Below are positions 15,319 to 25,176 of a stretch of DNA of 29,338 nucleotides, piece after piece. Position numbers and translations under genes: made by a program. Within the stretch, counting starts at the first letter, position 1. Every line of letters begins with the position of its first letter. Source of the DNA: Scenedesmus sp. ARA3 (lineage: Eukaryota > Chlorophyta > Chlorophyceae > Sphaeropleales > Scenedesmaceae). The stretch spans positions 605 to 29,942 of the forward strand of contig RWJK01000258.1 in the NCBI GenBank assembly GCA_004335835.1. The letters run 5' to 3'. The notes under the pieces are model-generated. The model worked only from the letters and a program-made list of their open reading frames with translations, made no database searches and was not told the DNA's origin.

Positions 15319-17706
15319 CTTCACGACATTAAATGGGTTTCCGGTGGCGCTGTGCATCCCAGCGCCTTGCTGCGCTGGCGGGCAATGATTCTCCATTGCT
15401 GAGCTTGGGGTCAGTTATTTCTTGGTTCGCATGCGTGTTGTCAATCTGGTAGCTCGCATCAGCCTATCTGCAGTGAAATTCACCTGCTGCTCTGCATTCA
15501 GCAGCAGGTGGACCCGTCAGCGCAGGTCGGCCTCTGATGGCAGATCTGCTGCCATGGTGTGTCCGTACCTGCATTCTACTCTTTTTCAGAGCCGTGTGCT
15601 TTCCAAGGAGCTGTAAGAATGCAATGCTTAGGGCTGAAGTGCAGTAGCACGTTGCAGGTGCTGTGGTAGCAGCCCTCGTTGCCGCCGCAAGTGCTGCTTT
15701 GTGTTTGTGCGACTGCAATGCTTGCACTTACCTCAGATGCGGAGCGTATACGTGGCGCGATGACAACCCCGCCATTTGCATTACGCACTTCCACCAGATA
15801 CTAAGTTAGTGAGCGGCAGATCTCGCCTATGTGCTTAACATGTGGCAACAGCGCTTCGGCAGATGCTGTTCGCACGTTATGTGAAAGGGTAGTTTTGCCC
15901 TTCACACCAAACACTTGTGTCGCAGGATATACAGTGAATGTTGGTCTGGTTGCTGAGATGCATCCGGCCAGCATCCTCTGCAGGGCTTGTTTACAGGCCT
16001 GTCAGTATCCAGCCGCAATGCTGAATGAATTGTTTTCAAGCTGTAATTTTGTGATGCCACAGTCACAGGCTGCGCCGCGCCTTGCATGCAACACAGGGGC
16101 TGGTGTAATACTTTCATTGTCATTGCATGCCAGGGCATGTGCGTGTCTCTGCAGGATTGTTGTTAGTGACAGCTGTCGTACTGGGTGCAGGAGTGGGTTA
16201 CAGCTGTTTCTCAAGAACTGCCTCACCTCCAGTGGTTGCTGAGTGCGCACTGTAGGATACAAGAACATGGGTATGTGTCTACCTTTGACTCTGTAGACAG
16301 TGCTGACACAGTGATAACTTGAATCACATAGTGTGCACATCATTGCAGCACTACTAGCATTGCGCTCAGCGCGCATGATGTGCACTTGACTTGCCTCTGG
16401 GATGCTGTGTGCAGCCATTGCGTTGTGTTTGACCGCGTGGAGCCAGCGTGTGACCTCAGGATCTTTCTTTTTGTGCATGGCTGGTTTTGCAACATGCTGC
16501 TGTGGCGGCCTTCAGCATCTCTCGGCAGGTGTGACCAATACTTCTCTGAAAAGTGGTCTATGTTTCATGCACCAGTCTGGAGGTGCTTGCTGCCTCCGTT
16601 GGTTGTCCCAATCCGGTGCTCTGATCTGACCCTGGAGGGTGGTCTCATCTTGCTGAACGCGCGCTACTGCTAGGTTGCAAGGTTCAATTGCAAGGTTTGA
16701 ATGTTGCAGAGTTCTTCCCCTCTTTTCCCCTCTTGTGTTTTGATGTCAGGATGGGTGTGGGCTGGCGTTGGTGGGGCAGCATGTGCAGGCCCAACATTGG
16801 TCTGGGCTGACTTTGCACTCCACTTACAGCCTAGATACTTGGGTTGTCCTCTATTTTACAACCGCATGTCATCGGTTTCGTTGCTTGAATCAACACTGGG
16901 CCAGGGTTGGGCACACATTTTTGCAAGGCTAAGACTCAAATAGACATGTTGAGGGTAGGCATTCATGGCATGGGATGTCGTCTGCACACCTGGTTGCGCA
17001 CGCCAGCCTGTGTTGCAGCGAGCAGGCACTGAGTGCTGCAGCTGGTAACAGGTTGATGTGTTGTGGTGTGCACTGCTGTTACGTGGAATGCATGCAGTTT
17101 CCACCCTGGTGTGGTTATTCATGCTTCACAATCGTATCAGTAATGACACCAGCAGTACCGGTTGAATACAGGGTATGCAGAGGGGTTATGCAAGGGTTGC
17201 TTCACTGACGCTGGCAGCGTTGCGGCCCTTGAAGCAACAGAAGTTGCCTTGATTCGTGGTTTTTTTTGTGGTTACCATGATTCGTGTTGACAGTGTAGAC
17301 GCAATGCGCCATGCAAGGACCGTCTTGCATGCGTTGCATGCTGTGCTGGATGGAAGGCATGTATGGATAGGCGCGTGAATGCAGCCTGTGGTAGCACAGC
17401 CACTGGCAGGCTGTTCGTACACACGTGTGGCCATAACATTGAGTGGTGGATGTATGCTTTACATTCGTATCTCACGAAGTGCACAGTCTGGTCATCACAG
17501 TGACTCAAGCGCCTTCTTTCTTGCAGCAGGTCTGTGCTGCGCAGCATACCTGAGCATGCTCAGGTGCAAGCAGCAGTGCTGCCCAGCAGGCTGCCATAAT
17601 GGTGTGCGGCGGTCTATGCGTTTCGGTTGTCGCAGTGACTCATGAGCTGATGTGTTTCGTTTCATCTGACCAGCATTCTTTTTTCGGTGCTCGTCACTGG
17701 TTGCCT

Positions 17707-17711
17707 TGTAA
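17707..17711 (+). terminator. Candidate poly(A) signal of the 13.4-kb gene
   Basis: TGTAA on the plus strand, about 50 bases before the point where strand composition switches between two convergent genes. Position and orientation fit; the motif is short. Confidence 0.35.
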
Positions 17712-17965
17712 CTTGTGTGCTCGCATGTACAGATAAGATAGATCTTCCGGGCCATCTCCCGTAATTGATGTCATTAAGCCACAGCAACAATACACGCCAC
17801 GGCCCGCTCAGCAGCAAGAGGGAGCATCCCTACTCCTTTCACTGACTGACAATCACGTGCTCGCAGGCACTGCAGTGACGTCAGCATGAGTAAGATAGTC
17901 AGCATTGCACCTAGCAAAGCCCTGCTTCTAACATGTGCTAGAAGGAACCACCATGGCAATTTTGT

Positions 17966-17970
17966 TTACA
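17966..17970 (-). terminator. Candidate poly(A) signal of the sulfite oxidase gene
   Basis: TGTAA on the minus strand, about 445 bases beyond the sulfite oxidase stop codon and facing the signal of the convergent gene at 17.71 kb. Confidence 0.35.
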
Positions 17971-18414
17971 CTGCGCAGTTTTTCAGCGCATGCGGCAGGG
18001 CTCAGCTCCAGAAAGTCGATGAACATGCTTGCCCTTCAAGCTCAGGTGGCAGCGTGTGACAGCGCTTTGTTGCAGTAAGGGACCAGAAAGCGTTGCCAGG
18101 GTGCCACCATTGCCAGCGGCATGTTTCCCATGAGAACGCACAAGTAGTCACGCCCAGGCAATTTGGGTCCGCAGCAGTCACGGACAGCAATAATTGCTGA
18201 TGGGGGTGAAGTGCGCCTCACTCCACGACAGACACATTCACCTGTCAGCATGAGAGCAGCAGCAGCAGTGGACAGTTGTTAGCCAGCTTAGGCACAAAGG
18301 CGCCAAAGCACTGCACCAGACATCCTAGCTTCAAACGTATTTGGTTAGGGATTATGATCCTGACAAGGCATTGAGCGCTTGTCAACAGAAGACCGCTCTA
18401 GCCCTGCTGCATAT

Positions 18415-21400
18415 TTAGTTGATGAATGCTCCAGCTATGTGCAGCAATCCTCCACCTGCTAGAGCGCAAGACGATGCCCACCCCAGCCGCCACAACACCC
18501 TCCCAATGTATTGCCCAGCAGGCAAAGCACAGCTGGCGTATATCTGGTAGTGATGCAGGCCGCTGCCGCTAGCAGCACACTGCGTTGGCACCGCCAGGGC
18601 CTGCTCGACAGGTGCAGCAAGCCACGCGCGCACCTTGTGCCACGCGTTGTTGACCAGGCCGCGGATGTTCCAGATGCTGCTCACGTCCTCCGGCTGCGTG
18701 TTGTAGCTCTGGTCGGTGGCCTTGCAGGCCAGCTGCAGCTGACCCTTGAAGCCCTCCGGCAGCGGCAGCGTGGCCTCATACAGCGTCCACGCCCACGCGC
18801 GCGAGGGGCGGCTGTGCGGGTGCTTGCTGAGTTTGGCTGGCGACCAGGTCTTGCCGCCATCGGCAGAGACGTCCACGCGGATGATGTCACGGCCGCCGCC
18901 GCTCCACGCGTACCCCTTGATGGTGACCTGCCAAGGCCACGCAACGGGTCACGAGAACAGATAAGGATGCATGCTCGTGGGCAAGAGAAGAGAAAATGCA
19001 CGCTGCAGGTCAGCGCAGGTTGCCTTGTGCTGTTGGGTGCAGCTGGCTACGTCGCAGCACGTAGCACAGGCGCCATCAGCGCAAAATGAAACTGCAGCGC
19101 TTGCTCTGCTGCAGCTAGCGTACATGCACATTGCTGCAGCCACCTGCCAAGCAACAACAGCTGACCCTTGTCATGAAGACCAGCAATCCCACCACCACAG
19201 TCACTGAGGCAACGGGAGGTGTGCCAGGCAGGCGTATGATATGGCACACAAACATCCTGACACATGCATATGTGTTCATATGTGTTCACCTCGCTGTCGT
19301 ATGTGCTGAGCTCAGCTCCTTCTGCTGGCTCGCAGATGGCAGACACCACCGGCATCTCCTGGATGGCGGGCGCTGCTGACCAGTCAATGGCGTCCCTGCA
19401 ACAGAGCAGGCACATGGTGGTGGCGGTTAGGGGCGCGCGTAATGTATGATGGCGATCCGGCTTGATGGCAATGCAACGTGAGTAGGCCAAGTGTGAGCTT
19501 GTTGTCATGGCAAAAGTGTGGCTGTCAGCCATCTTGGTCGTCGGCGTACTTGCAGGAATGCCAGCGGCAACAACAGCAAGCAGCAGCCTGCCACGCATTG
19601 CACCACCTGCGGCGCAGCTGCTGCTGCGGCTCATGTGTTGCTGCTGCTACTGGCACAAGCTGTAGCTCGCTGCTGCGGCTCACTTGCTGCTGCTGCTCAC
19701 TTGCTGCTGGCACCAGCTGCGGCTCACCAGTCAGTGCCAGGCGAGAACGCCTTGTAGTCCTTCTGCTGCCAGTGGCCCTGACACTCGTCAGCGCTGGCCA
19801 CGATGCGGCCTGCAGGAAACACATGGCAGTCGTGAAGAGCAGCAGCAAGTACCAGGCACTCGCAGATGCATGCTCACAGCAAGCAGGCAACACAGCAGGC
19901 AGCAAACTCAGACCAAGGACAGTGCAGCACGCCACAGCCACCACCAGCTCGAGGCTCACCGATCCACTTGACGCTGCGCGCGCCCGTGGTGCCCGGCACC
20001 ACCACGCGCAGCGGACCGCCGTGGTCAGCCGGGATGGGCTGCCCGTTCATCTCCCAGGCCAGCAGCACATCGCCTGCCTCACTCAGTGCCTTGTCAATAG
20101 GGATGGAGGCCGCGTAGGGTGTGCCTGTCATATCAGTGTCCAGGCCGATCAGGTGGATGTGCTGCACGGAAGCGTCGCCGGGCTGCAGGCCTGCGCGGCG
20201 GGGTACACAGCGGCGTCGGTGCGATGCGGCAGGCACAGGTTGCTGCTGCTGCAGTTGCTGAACTGCTTGCGCAGACCCCGCAGCTAGTTCATCAGGAGCA
20301 AACTTGAAGAGAGTTCTACCTGAAAAGCATTAACAGAAGACTTTATGCCATAAACCCGAGTCAGGTTTTCCCCACTTCTCTCCTGGTCAATCCACGTGTT
20401 TGCCACAGACGTGTATCAAGCCTGCCCCATGACCATGGTGTAGGCGGCTGTGTGCCAGCACACCCTGCAACGCACCTGCCGCCAGCAGCACGTCACGCAG
20501 CAGCACGCCTCCCCACTCCGCGTTGCTGATGGCGCCCACTTCCCAGTCCAGCCCCTTGATCTGCGCGCCGCTGCCGCCTGGTGCGGGCGCCGCCTTCATC
20601 TCTGTGCGCCTGTTGCCCGTGCACTGCACCGTGGCCGCCACCTGCGCCCTCTTGAAGTTCTGCTGCAGCTGCTGCACGGACAGCTGCAGGGAGCGCATGC
20701 CCGCGCCTTCCACCTACAGTGCATCAACAGGACAGCAGCGCGGTGAAGCGCGCTGCGCGGCTCTTTCTTTTATGTCGCGCTCATTGTAGCTGTGCTCAAG
20801 CTGAGTGGCCGCGGGCGGGGGCGACAGAAAGTTGCGCGGATTGAGTGAAGATGGCTGCAGCCTTGGTGGCTGCTGAGGGCTGCGGCAGTGCAGCCACAGG
20901 TGAAGAGCGCTGATTCAAGACACATGCTGAAACTGCACTGCGCACGCTGCAGCTAGCATGAATTGGCGCAACAAAACAAAATTCGCACATTGCACCAGGG
21001 TGCAGAGGCGTCTCTCACCGTGACTGTGAACTTGTCATTGTCGATCACCGGCACCGGCAGGTGGTGGCGCACAAAGAACATGTCGTTGGGCGTCACCGGT
21101 GACGCTACCAGCAGCTCCACCGGCGTCTCGCCGTTGAACGGCTTGTCACTGCGCACGATCAGCGCCGGGTGACGCCGCGGCTCGTTGCGGTACGGGTCTT
21201 CTGTGGGTGCTACTGCTGCCGCGCCGCCTTTGACACTGCCGATGCGGTACTGCGCAAGGATATCACGCACCTCCTGCTTCATGTGCTGCTGGTAGAGGCC
21301 CCAGAAGGGCTCCACAGAGCCGCCAGCTGGCAGCAGCAGCAGCAGCAGCAGCAGCAAGGCACGCAAGCATCAGGACATAGCAGCTGACGCAGGTGCCGGG

Positions 21401-22337
21401 TCAGTTGCATGTGAGCGCAGGGGCGAAACAGCAAGGACAGCGTGCCGGTGGCCTAGACGTGCGGATGCTAAGCATGGTCTCAGTGTCTCCGCTGCTTGTT
21501 GCTGGCAAGGCTGGCATCGGCCAGTAGCTGCGCAATGCACAGCATGCGCAATGCACAGCATGCACAATGCATAGCATGCACCAGTACCACAACTACTGCC
21601 AGCGCAAACCACATCGCACAGCTGCTGCCTCCGCGCGCAGGTGGTACCTGGTCGCAGCCATGCTGCCCCAGCACAGTGACTGATGCCGCTGTGCTGCGCG
21701 CTCACCTGCGAGCATGATCTTGGCGGCGCCGCCTGGGTGCTGCAGAGCAAGGGAGTGTGCAGCCACGCAGGGCAGGTCAGCGCCAGCCAGCACATGCACA
21801 AGAGCGAGCAGAGCACGCAGATATGCAAGGTACTGCAGCAACACAGATATGTAAACTCTCTGTCAAACAGAATGGCAGCGCAACAGCTATCCAGCTGTTC
21901 AACTCTTTTGCTCTCACCTGGGCAACAAAGTCTGTGACGTCGTAGACTCCATCCTTGTATGTGACCCACACGCGGTCTTTGGGTGTGCGGTGCTGCGCCA
22001 CTTCCTCTGCTGTGAACACTGGCAGACCATCACTGCCCTTGGGCTGCTGCTGCAGCGCTGCCTGCGCTGCAGGCTTGGATGCTGCAGCTGCGGCTTTGAG
22101 CTCCTTGGTGCGCGCGTCTGCAACTGCGCTGCTGCTGAATGCAACGCCGCCGGCAGCTGCTGCAACTCCGAGCAGGCCCCACACTGAGGGCCTGAACCCT
22201 CCAGACTGCTGGCTGCTGCTGCTGCTGTTTGCGTGTGTGCTGCTGCTGCTGAAGCTGCTGAGGCTGCGGGCCCACTTGCCGCATGATGCAGAGGCGCACC
22301 CCCAGCCTCGGCCTACAAGGACAGCACAGGCAGGCAT
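18415..22337 (-). CDS. SUOX: Sulfite oxidase with N-terminal cytochrome b5 domain
   Basis: Eight exons: 21918-22337, 21706-21739, 21019-21326, 20476-20713, 19960-20190, 19728-19809, 19290-19395, 18415-18927; phases close, 643 residues. The enzyme oxidises sulfite to sulfate at a molybdenum cofactor. Residues 1-50 are basic and Ser-rich, then a hydrophobic stretch (51-72, [14 protein letters not shown]) follows, like the two-part presequence of animal sulfite oxidase, which is sorted to the mitochondrial intermembrane space. A cytochrome b5 domain spans about 106-180, with heme ligands His141 (HPGG) and His166 (FWGLYQQH). The Moco domain has the molybdenum ligand Cys285 in TVQCTGNRR, then [25 protein letters not shown] and SVKWIG. 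The dimerisation domain (about 440-575) ends [13 protein letters not shown]. About 65 more residues follow to the stop; these are not family-like and may hide an unrecognised final intron (a GTGCGC donor follows NAWHK). No peroxisomal C-terminal signal is seen. Confidence 0.94.
21331..21354 (+). repeat. (CAG)8 at the 3' end of sulfite oxidase intron 2
   Basis: Eight units, CUG in the transcript, directly before the acceptor at 21327-21328. Confidence 0.9.
21530..21577 (+). repeat. Three 16-bp tandem repeats in sulfite oxidase intron 2
   Basis: Three units of 16 bases, gcgcaatgcacagcat, at 21530-21545, 21546-21561 and 21562-21577; the third has two changes. The repeat contains GCATGC palindromes at unit borders. 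It lies within the 379-base intron. Confidence 0.9.
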
Positions 22338-22612
22338 AAACAAGTCTACCTTACCCAGCAGACACAGCAACTCCGCACTGTTGCCGAGTGCATCGGGTGC
22401 TTCAGATGTGCTGTGGCTACGAGCAGCCCTAGCAGGACAGGCAGGTAGCAGCTGCGAGGTGCAGCTGGACACTGCATGCAGGACATGACAGCAACTGCAT
22501 CTGCAGCACAACTGCAATGAGCACCTTCAGAGACGTTTGGCCACCACTCTGATGCATTGGGACCCTGTAACTCATACGACACTGCCAAGCAACTATACTG
22601 GTAGTGCTGCTG

Positions 22613-22645
<33 letters not shown>

Positions 22646-24000
22646 AGCAGCCTTGTTGTGCTACTGTTGATGCTGCTGCAGCTAACGCATGAAAGTCACA
22701 CATGTGGTGTCCCGATTTACCTGTCACCGACAACATTTGTAGAGTGGATCTCGATGCCATGCCTGCATATGCCAGCAGTTTACAAGCGGTTGTGATACCA
22801 CAGCGGTGGGCAGATCACCAAACGACCAGACAAGCCAATTTAAGCAAACTGACGCGTTTTGTTGGCAGACTATCCACCCTGATGTGCACAGCGCGGGTAA
22901 CGTGGGGCACAGGCTTTGCGTGTAAAAAAGGCAGGACATGCACCTGGCACTGGTGCGCACCGTGTGCTCAACACGCCATGTCACAGTACTGCAGCGGTGA
23001 CGGTTGCAGCTCGCTGCGTCATGCGTGCTGCTGGCCGTGTATGCTGACTTGGAACCTGCTTGCACCCTCAACCCATCGGTGCACAGCGTTCCAACCCATC
23101 AATCAGCTGAGGAATGCAGCATGCAAACGAGGCTATGCAAGGGATGTTATGCTGTTTTGAAATGAAAGATTCTTCTGTCGTCGCTCTCGGGCAGCTGCCA
23201 GGTGTCTGACGACTCAGAAGCACAGTCATGTGCAGCCCCCATACAAGCCCTGGCACAGTGTCACATTTTTAGCATACACCACGCATGCAGCCACCGTATC
23301 AATACATCGCAATCACACAGTAGTTCTTTGAGTTCCATATTTCCCGTTACACATGCACAAGAATGGAGTACTGCATGCATGCAGTGTGAGTGCTGTTCAA
23401 ACTACCGCTTGTCAGCACAGCACACCACCTGTACAGGGCGTGCTGAGGAGTTCAACAGCTGTGGCATACAAAGGTTCTAATGAGTAGGTCATGAGTAGGT
23501 CATGACCACCAGGCTTATCAGCCTGACGTCAGTGGGCCTCTTAAGCAAGTGATGAAAACTCATGCACTGCAAACAGTGCCAGATGTACGAATGATGCACT
23601 ATCGCCGTGCCGGCTATCTGTCGACTACACATTCATGATATTTATCGTCGACCAAATGCTGTGCCAGATTGACGACGCAGGAAAAAAAAGATAGAAGAAG
23701 ACTTGAAAAGGGGACCCGAGGTCACACAACTTGTAGGTGAAGTGGTGCGTCCTGAAAGTTGCTCAGGATACGTAATTCAGCAGTTAAAACGATAGGTGAG
23801 GCTGCAGTTACACCCGGGTCCTGCGACCAGCACACGCCACGGTGTCTCGAGGTGAATCACGCCAGGCCAACTCATGCACTGCTGCGTTTTCGGTGTGACA
23901 ACTGACTCCCAATTGACAAAACAAAGCATACACTTCTTCGGGTCGGTCAGGGTCGCCGGCATCCCGGGCATGAATGACAGGCGAACCTAGCCCGGGTTTA
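22338..24000. other. Divergent intergenic region, sulfite oxidase to the 24-kb gene
   Basis: No convincing gene. A TATAG-like site on minus near 22594-22600 could serve sulfite oxidase. From about 22.7 to 23.45 kb the plus strand is A+C-rich, as over other minus-strand transcripts, so sulfite oxidase transcription may start further upstream than expected. From about 23.47 kb the composition is more balanced. An 11-base direct repeat (atgagtaggtc twice) lies at about 23480-23501, followed by a small CAGGCT/AGCCTG inverted repeat near 23510-23525. Confidence 0.4.
22615..22644 (+). repeat. (CTG)10 tract upstream of sulfite oxidase
   Basis: Ten CTG units followed by CAGCAG. It lies about 280 bases before the sulfite oxidase ATG, so it reads as CAG on the sense strand, in the promoter or leader. 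Confidence 0.9.
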
Positions 24001-24025
24001 GGAGCAGAATTATATATTCTGCTCC
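24001..24025 (+). promoter_or_regulatory. TATA box inside a perfect 25-base inverted repeat
   Basis: Arms GGAGCAGAAT and ATTCTGCTCC flank the five bases TATAT, so the run TTATATATTC forms the centre. It is 195 bases upstream of the proposed ATG at 24220. A second palindrome, CTCGTGCACGAG, follows at 24029-24040. Confidence 0.5.
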
Positions 24026-24219
24026 GGCCTCGTGCACGAGCCTGTTGGGATTTACGTTTAACGCGGAGAAGACAGAGTTTGGTTGTCGTATTTGCACTTC
24101 AATTGTCCTCGGACTTGCGTTCCCGTGCGTTTGTAGGCATCCACTTGTCCTAGTTCTGTCGCCTTTGCGGCACCCTAGCTCTTGTTTCAATCGTCATTCA
24201 GTTATTGCTTGATTCAGCT

Positions 24220-25176
24220 ATGGCTCGTTGCGAACAGCAGGTGCGCTGGGCTCCGAGTTGGGCTCCTTGGCCCGGCCTGCCCATGGGCAGCTCGCAGGCA
24301 GCTTCTTCATGCCTCCCCGCTCATGCGCTGCGCTTCTATTGCCTTACAGTTCTCTGGCAAGTTCAAGGGTGACGGTGAGGCCATGCTCTCGGCCCTTATC
24401 AGGGCGTGCGAGGTCAAGCCCATCAGCCCAGCGGCGAACCCCGCATGGGCTGGCCGCGAGCTTGTGCCATGGACAGATGACAGCGTGCAGGTTGAGGCCT
24501 GCCTGGAATTCCAGCCGCTGGAGACCAGCAGCAGGTGGGCGCCTCCCCGGGTGGTCAGCAACGGAGAGGGGTAGGACATCAGCTTCTTGCCCTGCATGCC
24601 GTCCTTTACGCCTTCAGTACAGCAGCTGGAAGCTTTAAATGTTCATTACGATGGCAAGCTCGTGCTCGGGCAGCTTGTTGCCCCTCTGTCTACCTGCCCG
24701 ACCCTCAGCGACCTTTGCACCTTGCAGCCTGGCGAGATTGACTGGCATGCTCGTTGCATCTTACTTCTTACATATTGTCAACTTTATTTATGGTGCCTCG
24801 CAGGCGTTCCGCTGGCAAGTTCCCAGAGCCCAGCTCAACGCACAAGCAGGTTCGCCCCGCTCGCGCATCGCCTGACAGCCCTCAGCACAAAAAGGCACAG
24901 GCAAAGCGCAGCAAGGTCGGCTCTCCTCCCAGGTCGCCTCCCAGGTCTATCAGCCCCCGCATCAGCAGCAGCTCCAGCAGCAGCAGCAGTGTGGCATGTG
25001 CCTGCCCGGCCCTGGCAGCGTCTCCAAAGCCTGAGAACCTGCCTATGCCCACCACTGGCCTACTGAGCCGGGCCTTTGTGCGCGGGCGGTCTCCCTCGCC
25101 TCCTAAGGATGCCGCTGTCGCCAGCTTCTTTGCCTACCACCATGGGCAGCAGCTGGTGCGCGCAGTGGCTGCATAA
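24220..25176 (+). CDS. Unrecognised protein with basic Ser/Pro-rich C-terminal half (4 exons, about 246 aa)
   Basis: Proposed exons: 24220-24240 (MARCEQQ), 24350-24534, 24583-24744 and 24804-25176 (stop TAA). I do not recognise the family. The first half is compact and globular-looking, with blocks FSGKFKGDGEAMLSALIRAC, GRELVPWTDDS and YDGKLVLGQLVAPLST. The second half is basic and disordered, with KKAQAKRSK, SPPRSPPRSISPR, a serine run and RGRSPSPPKD, resembling nuclear SR-like or regulatory tails. The 48-base intron 24535-24582 holds an in-frame TAG and keeps the frame, so splicing is needed. The third junction is unsure: the phase fits a GC-AG intron 24745-24803, or a GT donor at 24753 with an acceptor before 24827 (241 residues). 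The first exon is only seven codons but has a phase-0 donor and a well-placed ATG. Introns here are the shortest in the window (109, 48 and 59 bases). Confidence 0.6.

Larger units (their letters stand above)
15236..17760 (+). other. Long G+T-rich 3' region of the 13.4-kb gene, no further gene seen
   Basis: About 2.5 kb without an exon of the local codon type. The plus strand is biased to G and T, and the bias stops near 17.75 kb, where A+C-rich sequence begins. I read it as a long 3' untranslated region reaching the TGTAA at 17707-17711. Earlier TGTAA motifs occur near 15.61 and 16.04 kb and could give shorter forms. Open frames here are Cys/Trp/His-rich and look like chance. Confidence 0.45.

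Noticed and set aside
22702..23160. 152-codon plus-strand open frame starting with ATG
   Set aside because: No codon bias like the other genes, very rich in Cys, His and Trp in its second half, no family recognised, and strand composition there suggests minus-strand transcription.
23777..24190. Two minus-strand open frames of 64 and 67 codons
   Set aside because: Their composition is fairly ordinary, but they lie in the promoter region of the 24-kb gene, overlap its TATA palindrome and show no splice partners.
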